Part shown: positions 1 through 7,916 of the stretch, piece by piece
Numbering within the stretch: position 1 is the stretch's first letter
Layout of the letters: every line of letters starts with the position of its first letter
Origin: Cephalothrix spiralis
Taxonomy: Eukaryota; Nemertea; Palaeonemertea; Archinemertea; Cephalotrichidae
Length of the DNA stretch: 10,199 nt
NCBI GenBank assembly: GCA_032353305.1
Contig: JAUCNG010415910.1
Location: 1-10,199 of the forward strand
Reading direction: 5' to 3'
Position numbers and translations under genes: made by a program
Notes under the pieces: generated by a model
Seen by the model: only the letters and a program-made list of their open reading frames with translations
Told to the model about the DNA's origin: nothing
Databases searched by the model: none

Positions 1-3000
1 GTTAACGTGCGTTATACCCACATAGAACAAGCATTTTTTCACAGTCTGTTCGTTCTCGGGTCCACACACGCTTGCGAATCTCACTTCATCTTCTAATATG
101 CCGAAATGTTCAGCTACTCTCTCACTCGGTACCACAATGGCTTTCGTATAATCGTTAAACACTTCCAATTCGTAAGTCTCTTGATCAAAAATACACGTTA
201 CCACGCTATTGTTGCTGCTAGAACAACCACCACAACCATTCATCGCCAATCCGCTGTTCAATTCTGTAAGATAAACGCAAACATTTGCCTGGTTCCATAT
301 CCAGTGTTTCTGTTTTCTCTTATCGTCTCTTACCACATCATGTATTGGAATCGCAGCTTCAAACACGGGTTCGCTTTGTTGGTCGATGTACACATTCCTA
401 CCATTGTTGTTCTGTGACGTCGTACAAACGCTGCCCACCCGTACTTTAACGCAATTTGTGGCAGACTTGGCCGAAAATTCTATAATAGGATAAACTTTTT
501 TTTTCCGCTTTCTATTCTTCCCGTTTTCGTCACCCTGGTGGTTCCTAATCCTGTCCATATACCCCTCGTAAGCTTGCGTGGCATCTCTGACAGTCTGCTC
601 CAAGACGTGCAAACTGCAGGTAAACGCGAATGTGTTTTCCACGTTCAAACAAAACGAGTCACGATTCTCCAAGTACGACCTTCCTTGAATATCGTCCAGG
701 ATATAAGGCGTAGATCGTGTCTGATTCCTGTAGGCAAACATGTCCAACACTAACAGCGGCGTCTCCTCATCGATGTATGCTCGCTTCTTGGAACCGAGAT
801 TAATCCACGAATTGTCATCGGGCCCGAATCGTCTAAGTTCAACTTTCTGACTCGTAACTTCCTCAATCACTTGTTCCAAACTCCCAACAGTGGATTTCAC
901 AATATGCATGCTGGTACCGTTCACCAGGCACCATCTGTACGAGGATTTCCCGTAGTTAGTCCACAGCTCCGTAAACAGTTGCCACAGATCATAGCACCTA
1001 TCGCATTCATGACCAAATTCCGTGTTGATTTTAACTGTAAAGTAACATCTGCGCTGACTATCTCGTACCAGCTCATCTGATATGCCAATTTCTTCCAAAC
1101 AGCCGCCAAGCGCGTACTCTGAATCTATCAGTGGAATTGGAAACGTGTCCTTCTCAGGCACGTAGCTATCCATAAAATCAATAGCACGTGTCTTCAACTT
1201 CTCCGATCTTCGAATCTTAGCCGGATTATTCTTATTATTCGTGTACTCTTTATATTTCATCTCCTCTAGCAATTCAACGCATTTCTCCGTATTATCTCCG
1301 ATCGTGTCCCGTTGCTTGGTCATTTTTGTGATATGTTGCAGACACCTGGTAGCTCTGTCGTACTCCGTGGCCGTAAAGTTCATTCGATACTCCTTCCCAC
1401 CCAAAATATTCTCGTCCATCCTAGTCTGATCAGACGGTTTGATTTTTGCGGTAGCCATCTTGGACTTTTTCAACGCCTCTTTCCTCTGTCTCTCCTTCGC
1501 CACAGCTGGAGAATCCCAAGACATAGTCTGTAGCACACCCTTTATACCTCCGGAGATCTGACCCTTGCAAGACCTACACACTGGGATCATCAGCGGTGCA
1601 TGTGAAAAAGGCAATCCTTGAACTCGGCAGTGAATCGCAGCTGCTTTACATGGCACCGTGTAACATTTTTGCATGTCCCCCACTTTTTCTTCAGCGTAAA
1701 TATGACTCTTGTCCAAAATAATAGCACCAGCGGTCAACTGTTCTCTTTCCCGGTTCTGGTTTTCCAAGAAATCTCCCAGCGTCGCCTTTACACGCTCCAC
1801 CTTAGCAATAGCCCTCTGCTTGATCTCCGAATCGTTACTGATCCCACTACAGGCCGACACAGCCGCTTTGCAGGCACTCATCTCGTCGCAGAGATCACTT
1901 TTTTTAGTTAGGAGAATCTCTTCCACCAAAATCGTAACAAAAGACAGCCCGTAAAGTGTCTCGGCAAATTCCAAGAACCCTTCCACATCTCTCAGCCACA
2001 AAAGTTGTAGGGCGACAGGCACGCCGACACGTCGTAACTTGGTGTAGTTACTCTTGTCGAACCCCGCTATGTGGAAAGACATCTGGAACGGCCAGTTCTT
2101 TCTACCCGTATAAACAGCTTTCGGGCCACAGTAGTTCTTTTTACCCATAGAGATAGTCCCAGCAAAGAAGATCTTTTCCAACAGAAACTTAGCCGGTGCC
2201 TGACCTTCGTTCACCTTCTCAAGAAACGAATCCATGATCTTTACCATAGTCTCTACGATACTTCGACTTGACGGTCGCCGCCTGGTGGTTTCTACCGACC
2301 CGGTACTCTGAAACTTGTGTCTCAGATAGCCCGAAAAATTACTAAGTCGTCTGAAAAACACCTCATTCGCGTATGCCGGAAAAGCAGAATCCGTATCGGA
2401 ATTTATAATATTTAGATTCCACATGCTTTTCCACATCAGTGAAACACGTTTCGTGCCATTCCTGCCGGCCTTGCAGATCATTCCACCGACAACTGCCATA
2501 AACAACGCCAAAAACCCGTATATCTTGTTCAAATTCAATTTCAGCGAATTCTGCATGTTCGCATAGTCACGTTTCTTATACGGGTCCGTCTCTGCCGCCT
2601 CTTTGGCCTTATACTCCAGTCTCTCGGCCAACATACCCGTAATAGACCGACTTGCGTAAGATTGAAACATAGACTTTGTCGATTTCGCATAATTCCTACT
2701 AACAACGCGATTTATAGACTCGCACACGGCACTTTCCTTCTCCAGCGTAAAATCTACCCCACACACCAACTTTTTTCGAATAATGTAAGGCATTTTCATC
2801 ATGGTAGACATACCCAGGTTGTTTTTCATAATTTCCCTCGGATATTGGTTAGTAGCATCGGCCGTGGCAGTCGGACAACTATAAACACCAACAGTCGCCC
2901 CGTTGGTACCACCGAGGTACTTTAGGTTTTCATAGTCCCTAAAAGCGTCGAAAGTGAAATCTGACTTTGACATGTACTTCGTATCTGGTTTCATACCACT

Positions 3001-6000
3001 CACATCGGGCAGGGCACAGTTATCGTACCAAACGCCCCCATGCCCGGCAAATAGTGTCGTAATAAGAGGCACTGTACTCTTGTCGTAGATGATCCTAGGG
3101 TGTAGGCCTGTCTTTGTCTGGATGCAACACGTGAATTTTTCTTTCTGTGTTTTTAAGAACATAAACACGGGTATTATCGTATCGAGCACACAGTACTCTA
3201 ACAGTAGACCCAAATCGCCTCTCCTGAACATCGGTAGAATCTCTTCATACGAAACACCATCTTTCTTACGTAAACCCAATTCGTTGTGAGCCGCGGTGTT
3301 TAATTTTATCATATTTATACTATTATTGGCAGCCAGTTTCATTTCATCGATGAAAATCTTGTGATTCCCGGTGAAATACTTAATCTGCTTGAATATACCC
3401 AGCATGCTGATTTTCGTATCGTATGTTGGTGCCATATTGGCTGAGTCATCACTGGGTGTGGGCCCACTTCCTTGTTTAATGTGATGAATTACACTGTTTC
3501 TAGAATTTCTAGACGTTACGAGTCGCGAGATCAAATCTTGAGCACTTAAACGTTCATTTTCATCGTCGTCGGTCCCGCTACTAAGACCACTATCACCATC
3601 AGAGTCAAAGATAAAGTTAGAGTCATTCAACCAAGAGTCGATATCCGTAATGTTATTCCCATCATCAGTTGCCATGCCACTATTCACACCGTCGCCGTCG
3701 TAGTCGTTCATGCTATTATTACACGCGTAAATCGACGAAGCCATGCTTGATTCACTATAGCGTCTTTTTCTCCCCCGTAATTTTTTTCTCGTACCGCAGC
3801 CGTCGCTTCTACTCGTAGAGGAGCAAAGAGACTTCGAAGAAGAATATCCACTTGAGTATCCGGTGCTGACAACATCGTCCGGTGGAAGCAACCAATCTAA
3901 CAGTCTATTCTGTCTTTTCCTCGGTATATCGCTACCGGACATAGAAGAATTATTGGAAAACGACGTATGCCGCTGCTCGTGTTTCCAATACAATTCCTCT
4001 TGTTTATCCTTCCTTTTCCGTAACTTGGTTTTCTGATCTTTCTGCTTCACGTTATACTGAACACGTGCCCCCGTGTCAAACCTGTGCGAAAAACACAGCT
4101 CCATCTTCGTATTCAAAATCTGATCGCCATTCGCCATGTCGATAACGTAATTCCTAGGCTCGCCTCTACATTCCAACAGCCTATTTTCCACCACGGAGAT
4201 ATCAAAAGAGTAGTTGAAAGCCATCAGTGCATTGAAAGGCCTCACAAACTTGACGAAATGTTCCAACAGCATCAATTCGCTCTCAAAGAAGTGAACTCTG
4301 AAATTTTCACCCTCCTGAAAGTTCAAATCGACATTATGAACGAATTTATTCGCACACGGGTCACATTGCATGTGTTCGGTTAATCTCTTGCATAGATCTC
4401 GCGACTTGTGCATTTGTCTGATATCTTGGATCTTTTCATCATCAACATCGGGCGGCAGAAGCACAAACGCGTCATAACCGTCGATTAGAAACATCTCGCC
4501 ACCGGTCTTCTCATCTATATAACTACCGTTTCGAAAACTCACAGTAGAAATGCACAGAACCGGATCGCATTCCTGTGTAACGGGTTTATGGAATTCGGCA
4601 CCTGTCTCGATATCGTACAACACGTAATTATCCGACTGCGAAATATCGTACGCCTGATCTTCGGCTTTCTTCACCATTTCTTTGATCTTCTCTTCCGTTT
4701 CCAATAGCCCTCCGGCGCTGACCACTTGATCTCTCCAAAATCGTTTGGCCATAACCTTCGTAGCATATTCGATCTCGATCAACTGTAATCTAATCAAATT
4801 TATAACCTCGTCCGTCACAACGATCCTATTCACCAACAACCTGTCATTTACAGCCTTACAGACATACGTGTGGATCAAACTAGCAAAGTCATCGTCATCC
4901 AACGTATGAAAATATCGAAACAGTGGTTTTATACACGCTTCTTTCACATCTCGCTTCCATTTGAACAAACGATCGTGATAAAACGTTTTAGTATCAACAA
5001 AACCGGCTTGTTGTAGTAAACTCGCGTTATACTTGATAATAATTGACGCCACGGTCTCAACAAATTTCTCCTTCTCTATATACTCCTCACTGAACCGCTT
5101 GTCACTTCTAAACAACTTGGCGCGTTCTTCTTCGATATACCGATTCACGCGTTCGTTAAACTCTTCCTCGGTCTCGTTTTGATTATTCTCATCTCTCACG
5201 AGACCATCTGGAATCACTGCCATGTCGTAATCATAATAAACCTTGTATTTGCCTAAGTCTGAAGAGCCTATAAACTTACAAATTTCCTTTTTCAGATCTC
5301 TCTGCAAGCTACGAGCCTTGTTGACTCTATCCTCTGAAAAACCCAACTCAACGCGCCGTCCGTGAATGAAATCTATATCGTCACAATGCAATTGGGCCTC
5401 GTAGAACTTCGGTTCACCACTATCGTGAATAACAGATTTCGTATCGTGACAAGGTCGAGGACGTATTTTGATATCCTCGGCCAAATTCGTCCGATTTATC
5501 GTCAAAGTGGACATTGGCAACACATGACGCGATGCTAGATACGAATCGTTGTTCGGAATGCTCGAATCGTGCAAATCGGGGTAAAACCGATCCGAAAACC
5601 ATTTCTCCCCATCCAGTACCTTTCTCAGTGCCCAAGTCGAAGGACCGGACCCAGTGGCGTATATTTTCAATGCATGAATAGGTCCACAGCAGGCATATTT
5701 GAACGGAGTTATTACTGCCAATTTCGCGTCTACTATTTCACCAAACGTCCTCGAATTCAACTCTCTCAACTTGTTAATAAACTCGGCTCTTTTAGTCTCA
5801 TACGTAAACTCTGCTGCGATATCTTTGCTTTTAAAAGCCAAATACAACGCACGTCTTCGTCCATAAACCAACAAATACAGTGAAGGAGGATTTAGAGTTG
5901 GAGGTGGTCCCAAGTCGTTGATTGTATCTTTTTTTTTTACACATTCGATCACCAGAGGTTTTTCAAATAGAAGCCCGTTGTTATGAACAGTATCTAATCT

Positions 6001-6234
6001 CCTTCGATTGATATGTTGGTTCGCAGACACGCATTTATCCAACACGTTTTTATCGATAAAATGTTTCGGACACAAGGTACTGTAACTCTTTGAATCTTGG
6101 GTAACATTTCTATAGCGAATCGCCGTACGGTCTGGGTTTGTGTCATTAACGATCTCAGACCAACCGTCGTGTGTTGTATTTTTACAAGATCGTCTTCGTA
6201 CAACTGAAATTGTGGGTAAATCATCACAAGACAT
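1..6234 (-). CDS. Giant family B DNA polymerase with 3'-5' exonuclease, nimavirus-like (C-terminus off the window)
   Basis: This is the replicative DNA polymerase of a large DNA virus: it copies the genome and proofreads with its own 3'-5' exonuclease, probably in the nucleus. The frame is open from the ATG at 6234 to the left edge (2,078 codons, no stop); an in-frame TGA lies two codons upstream, so this ATG is the first possible start. Exonuclease motifs are Exo I YDIET (D541, E543), Exo II NYSFD (N674, D678) and Exo III YCVLD (Y1014, D1018). Polymerase motifs are a GG anchor (1108-1109), motif A DATNQYP (D1126, steric-gate Y1131), motif B KLNLNKIYG (K1232, N1236, Y1239), motif C NSDTDS (D1280, D1282) and thumb motif GKKNYCG (K1365, K1366, Y1368). 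All catalytic acidic residues are present. Unusual features are a 540-residue N-terminal part, a ~200-residue low-complexity insert between Exo II and Exo III, and at least 700 residues after the thumb. Nimaviruses have polymerases this long; baculovirus and nudivirus enzymes are much shorter. The family call is very secure, the nimavirus placement moderate. Confidence 0.93.
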   Translation of the reverse strand, partial: MSCDDLPTISVVRRRSCKNTTHDGWSEIVNDTNPDRTAIRYRNVTQDSKSYSTLCPKHFIDKNVLDKCVSANQHINRRRLDTVHNNGLLFEKPLVIECVKKKDTINDLGPPPTLNPPSLYLLVYGRRRALYLAFKSKDIAAEFTYETKRAEFINKLRELNSRTFGEIVDAKLAVITPFKYACCGPIHALKIYATGSGPSTWALRKVLDGEKWFSDRFYPDLHDSSIPNNDSYLASRHVLPMSTLTINRTNLAEDIKIRPRPCHDTKSVIHDSGEPKFYEAQLHCDDIDFIHGRRVELGFSEDRVNKARSLQRDLKKEICKFIGSSDLGKYKVYYDYDMAVIPDGLVRDENNQNETEEEFNERVNRYIEEERAKLFRSDKRFSEEYIEKEKFVETVASIIIKYNASLLQQAGFVDTKTFYHDRLFKWKRDVKEACIKPLFRYFHTLDDDDFASLIHTYVCKAVNDRLLVNRIVVTDEVINLIRLQLIEIEYATKVMAKRFWRDQVVSAGGLLETEEKIKEMVKKAEDQAYDISQSDNYVLYDIETGAEFHKPVTQECDPVLCISTVSFRNGSYIDEKTGGEMFLIDGYDAFVLLPPDVDDEKIQDIRQMHKSRDLCKRLTEHMQCDPCANKFVHNVDLNFQEGENFRVHFFESELMLLEHFVKFVRPFNALMAFNYSFDISVVENRLLECRGEPRNYVIDMANGDQILNTKMELCFSHRFDTGARVQYNVKQKDQKTKLRKRKDKQEELYWKHEQRHTSFSNNSSMSGSDIPRKRQNRLLDWLLPPDDVVSTGYSSGYSSSKSLCSSTSRSDGCGTRKKLRGRKRRYSESSMASSIYACNNSMNDYDGDGVNSGMATDDGNNITDIDSWLNDSNFIFDSDGDSGLSSGTDDDENERLSAQDLISRLVTSRNSRNSVIHHIKQGSGPTPSDDSANMAPTYDTKISMLGIFKQIKYFTGNHKIFIDEMKLAANNSINMIKLNTAAHNELGLRKKDGVSYEEILPMFRRGDLGLLLEYCVLDTIIPVFMFLKTQKEKFTCCIQTKTGLHPRIIYDKSTVPLITTLFAGHGGVWYDNCALPDVSGMKPDTKYMSKSDFTFDAFRDYENLKYLGGTNGATVGVYSCPTATADATNQYPREIMKNNLGMSTMMKMPYIIRKKLVCGVDFTLEKESAVCESINRVVSRNYAKSTKSMFQSYASRSITGMLAERLEYKAKEAAETDPYKKRDYANMQNSLKLNLNKIYGFLALFMAVVGGMICKAGRNGTKRVSLMWKSMWNLNIINSDTDSAFPAYANEVFFRRLSNFSGYLRHKFQSTGSVETTRRRPSSRSIVETMVKIMDSFLEKVNEGQAPAKFLLEKIFFAGTISMGKKNYCGPKAVYTGRKNWPFQMSFHIAGFDKSNYTKLRRVGVPVALQLLWLRDVEGFLEFAETLYGLSFVTILVEEILLTKKSDLCDEMSACKAAVSACSGISNDSEIKQRAIAKVERVKATLGDFLENQNREREQLTAGAIILDKSHIYAEEKVGDMQKCYTVPCKAAAIHCRVQGLPFSHAPLMIPVCRSCKGQISGGIKGVLQTMSWDSPAVAKERQRKEALKKSKMATAKIKPSDQTRMDENILGGKEYRMNFTATEYDRATRCLQHITKMTKQRDTIGDNTEKCVELLEEMKYKEYTNNKNNPAKIRRSEKLKTRAIDFMDSYVPEKDTFPIPLIDSEYALGGCLEEIGISDELVRDSQRRCYFTVKINTEFGHECDRCYDLWQLFTELWTNYGKSSYRWCLVNGTSMHIVKSTVGSLEQVIEEVTSQKVELRRFGPDDNSWINLGSKKRAYIDEETPLLVLDMFAYRNQTRSTPYILDDIQGRSYLENRDSFCLNVENTFAFTCSLHVLEQTVRDATQAYEGYMDRIRNHQGDENGKNRKRKKKVYPIIEFSAKSATNCVKVRVGSVCTTSQNNNGRNVYIDQQSEPVFEAAIPIHDVVRDDKRKQKHWIWNQANVCVYLTELNSGLAMNGCGGCSSSNNSVVTCIFDQETYELEVFNDYTKAIVVPSERVAEHFGILEDEVRFASVCGPENEQTVKKCLFYVGITHVN
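3433..4047 (-). other. Low-complexity charged insert inside the polymerase exonuclease domain
   Basis: Polymerase residues about 730-934, between Exo II and Exo III, are made mostly of Ser, Asp, Asn, Lys, Arg and Gly and show no fold I recognise. The segment begins with a Lys/Arg/Gln-rich stretch, then has a Ser/Tyr/Gly-rich part and the basic cluster RKKLRGRKRR (about 816-825). It ends in an acidic Asp/Ser/Glu stretch. The spacing from D678 to D1018 is 340 residues, against roughly 105 between the matching residues of phage RB69 polymerase, so over 200 residues are extra. The basic cluster could be a nuclear localisation signal. The frame stays open and unbroken through it, so it is translated rather than an intron remnant. 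Confidence 0.75.
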
Positions 6235-6409
6235 TTTTCATTATTGATAGACGACGGTGCTATGTTTGGTGAATGATGCATATGATCGTTTTTGTTGGAC
6301 ATTGATATACAATATTGTTGACCATTGTTAACAATCCTAACAACCAAAATCCATATAACAGGAATAGACCGTAATCTAAGACAGACATCCGCATTTTCTT
6401 ATATTAACC
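6235..6409. promoter_or_regulatory. Divergent promoter region between the polymerase and the 317-residue gene
   Basis: These 175 bases separate two start codons that point away from each other, so both promoters should lie here. Rightward, a TATAA at 6354-6358 stands 52 bases before the ATG at 6410, whose context (A at -3) is good. Leftward, a TATATC on the minus strand (plus positions 6304-6309) stands about 70 bases before the polymerase ATG at 6234. A perfect 12-bp palindrome (6324-6335) lies between the two TATA-like boxes. A minus-strand ATG at 6347 opens a 117-codon frame overlapping the polymerase start out of frame; if transcription began upstream of it, it would hinder polymerase translation, which favours the nearer TATA. 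The individual boxes are weak evidence in AT-rich DNA. Confidence 0.45.
6324..6335. repeat. Palindrome ATTGTTAACAAT, copy 1
   Basis: This is a perfect 12-bp palindrome. With its flanks it forms the 14-mer CATTGTTAACAATC, which occurs again at 7664-7677 upstream of the 622-residue gene. A symmetric site repeated in two upstream regions is what a dimeric DNA-binding protein would use. The function is inferred. Confidence 0.55.
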
Positions 6410-7363
6410 ATGAATATATCGTATGACAGAGACATTGACTGTTGTCCTAAACGCATATGTCTATGGGACTACACCTCAACATCTGAATACCAAGGACTTG
6501 TTCTACCACCAAACGTCATACCGATGATATGTAAAAACGGCTCATCACAGAGACCGATGCTGAACAAGTACAAACATGCCCTACTGTCCAACAAAGACAT
6601 CCTAATCCCATGGATACTAACATTCAAAAACAAGCTGCTAGCGTGTTACTGTTCACTTTCACAATCTTGTCTCATAGACGTTCTAATAGAAGTGTTCATC
6701 AACAAAGTCATCTATCCGAACAATTTCACAGCATATTACAAGTATTATATGATAACTACCACCAAACCCGTCGCTGTTGTCGAAAAACCAAAACCACCAC
6801 CGCCTGGATTCAATTTTTCACATTTCAAGGGAAAGTACTTTGAAAAAAACCCACCAATGATAACGTTAGTAAAACAAGAACCCAACGAAGCTAAAACACC
6901 ACCTATATCGCCACGCAAACCGTCACCAGTTAAAAGAAAAATACAAAAAAACATTGAAAGATCTACTGAACAAGTGAAATTCGACTCCATCACAAAGTCT
7001 ATGACACAAGAGGATATGGATCGTGTCATGAAACAACAATGTAAAGTCATGTGTTATGAATGGAGAGGATTGAAAAAACGTTTCCTAGGAGAGTCGATAT
7101 CAAATTTAGACGAAAGCAACAACACCAACGACCTACAACAGCCTTTATATCCAAAACACACGTTAAAAAACTTCATAAGTTCTGAAGTTATAGAGATACC
7201 AAATGTTACCGGTAGCTGTTTATTGGACATGATCATATTACAAAACGCTTTACCTAATATACTGTTGACCACTGATGAATTCATGCAGTTAAAAAGGCTA
7301 ACGTTCGAAATAAGACGACTCAAACAAAATATTTGGAACACGGATGAAATGATTTTTGAATAA
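6410..7363 (+). CDS. 317-residue protein with a DUF4326-like N-terminal domain and a proline-rich basic linker
   Basis: I do not recognise the full-length protein. Residues about 25-98 resemble DUF4326: a G..QRP..NKY motif, a short spacer, then FKNKLLACYCSLSQSCLIDVL. The C-x-C-x5-C-x2-D pattern (C79, C81, C87, D90) is close to the family's CWC-x-P-x-x-C-H-x-D signature, although the usual His is Leu90-2 here and the spacing is one residue longer. The biochemical role of that family is unknown to me. Residues 118-180 are a Pro/Lys-rich linker with PPPPGF (129-134), a SUMO-consensus VKQE (154-157), two Ser-Pro-x-Lys/Arg-type sites (S167, S172) and a basic cluster KRKIQK (175-180). The remaining ~135 residues look helical and carry C211 and C215. 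There is no signal peptide or membrane segment. It is transcribed away from the polymerase across a shared promoter region, suggesting a nuclear accessory role. The CDS is secure; the domain match is moderate. Confidence 0.85.
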   Translation: MNISYDRDIDCCPKRICLWDYTSTSEYQGLVLPPNVIPMICKNGSSQRPMLNKYKHALLSNKDILIPWILTFKNKLLACYCSLSQSCLIDVLIEVFINKVIYPNNFTAYYKYYMITTTKPVAVVEKPKPPPPGFNFSHFKGKYFEKNPPMITLVKQEPNEAKTPPISPRKPSPVKRKIQKNIERSTEQVKFDSITKSMTQEDMDRVMKQQCKVMCYEWRGLKKRFLGESISNLDESNNTNDLQQPLYPKHTLKNFISSEVIEIPNVTGSCLLDMIILQNALPNILLTTDEFMQLKRLTFEIRRLKQNIWNTDEMIFE

Positions 7364-7364
7364 A
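7359..7364 (+). terminator. Polyadenylation signal AATAAA overlapping the stop codon
   Basis: The hexamer AATAAA overlaps the TAA stop (7361-7363) of the 317-residue gene. Overlap of the stop codon with the poly(A) signal is common in compact DNA virus genomes. Cleavage would fall some 10-30 bases downstream in an AT-rich stretch. It fits the gene end well, but a hexamer alone is weak evidence. Confidence 0.5.
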
Positions 7365-7465
7365 CGAAAATGTCATATATTTATTGTTTGCTTTTACTTC
7401 CTTGTTCTACAATTTAACAATTTTAAAGATTTCTGTTTAAAAAGTAATTTCTTACAGGGTACCCA

Positions 7466-7500
7466 GCCCATAGACACTGGTTTTCTTATCGGTTATGGGC
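7466..7500. repeat. Small hairpin with a 7-bp stem
   Basis: GCCCATA at 7466-7472 pairs with TATGGGC at 7494-7500 across a 21-base loop. It lies about 100 bases after the stop codon of the 317-residue gene. It may be a structured 3' element, but a 7-bp stem with a long loop can occur by chance. Confidence 0.25.
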
Positions 7501-7664
7501 AAGTTTGGTCGAAATCGAACAATAGGAAGTGTGATTTTTAATTTTTGATGACTTTTGCTAATTAGCAGATTTCACGAAAATTTCTAAGTTCTAACCGTAT
7601 GGTTCTACACTAGCTTGTATAGACTAGTTTCGTTCTAATTTCGATTGTTGGATACGAGTCTTTC

Positions 7665-7676
7665 ATTGTTAACAAT
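7665..7676. repeat. Palindrome ATTGTTAACAAT, copy 2
   Basis: This is the second copy of the 12-bp palindrome, again within the 14-mer CATTGTTAACAATC, 240 bases upstream of the ATG at 7917. It shares no longer homology with copy 1, so it looks like a selected or repeated site and not part of a duplicated segment. Confidence 0.55.
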
Positions 7677-7869
7677 CATTTTCCAAACAAGCATTTGATG
7701 GACTTTGATTTTCGTTGTTAGCAATAGCTTAGAATTGTTGGAGTTGTTGAACATGCAATTCTGCCCAACAGTAACAATTATATGCCTTTATGATTCCCAT
7801 ACACACCAGACAACAATCATTTCAAGTCGTGTTTTCGTCTGAAACACCTGTGTAGAGACATTTTCCACC

Positions 7870-7887
7870 ATGCACACAACACAGTAA
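7870..7887 (+). promoter_or_regulatory. Five-codon upstream ORF in the leader of the 622-residue gene
   Basis: An ATG in good context (ACCATGC) opens a five-codon frame (MHTTQ, then TAA) ending 29 bases before the main ATG at 7917. If the transcript starts upstream of 7870, ribosomes would meet this frame first and must reinitiate, which would lower or time expression. The transcription start is unknown. Confidence 0.3.
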
Positions 7888-7916
7888 ACGAGCTGTCCGC
7901 AACAGCCTCGGATATA

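Larger units (their letters stand above)
7364..7916. promoter_or_regulatory. 553-bp intergenic region upstream of the 622-residue gene
   Basis: I see no credible gene here. The stretch is AT-rich and contains many ATTGTT / AACAAT words between about 7640 and 7780, including one full copy of the 14-bp palindromic site. A TTATAT at 7778-7783 could be a TATA box about 135 bases before the ATG at 7917. Two short upstream ORFs follow it (7790-7855, 21 codons; 7870-7887, 5 codons), so the leader may be long and its translation controlled. A 61-codon frame at 7356-7541 and a minus-strand frame entering from the next gene have no features of real proteins. The region is unusually long beside the 175-bp gap on the other side of the 317-residue gene. 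Confidence 0.45.

Noticed and set aside
1-5900. Many short plus-strand frames of 60-104 codons across the left 6 kb
   Set aside because: All are antisense shadows of the long polymerase frame.
5994-6347. 117-codon minus-strand frame overlapping the polymerase start
   Set aside because: It lies out of frame over the polymerase N-terminus and has no recognisable features. It may matter only as an upstream ATG for the polymerase message.
7356-7541. 61-codon frame after the 317-residue gene, with a splice-acceptor-like TTTCTTACAG near 7450
   Set aside because: No donor partner or plausible downstream exon was found. The frame is short, overlaps the preceding stop codon and is AT-rich. It most likely arose by chance.
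7608-7629. Short ACTAG / CTAGT inverted pair
   Set aside because: A stem of about 5 bp in AT-rich DNA is expected by chance.
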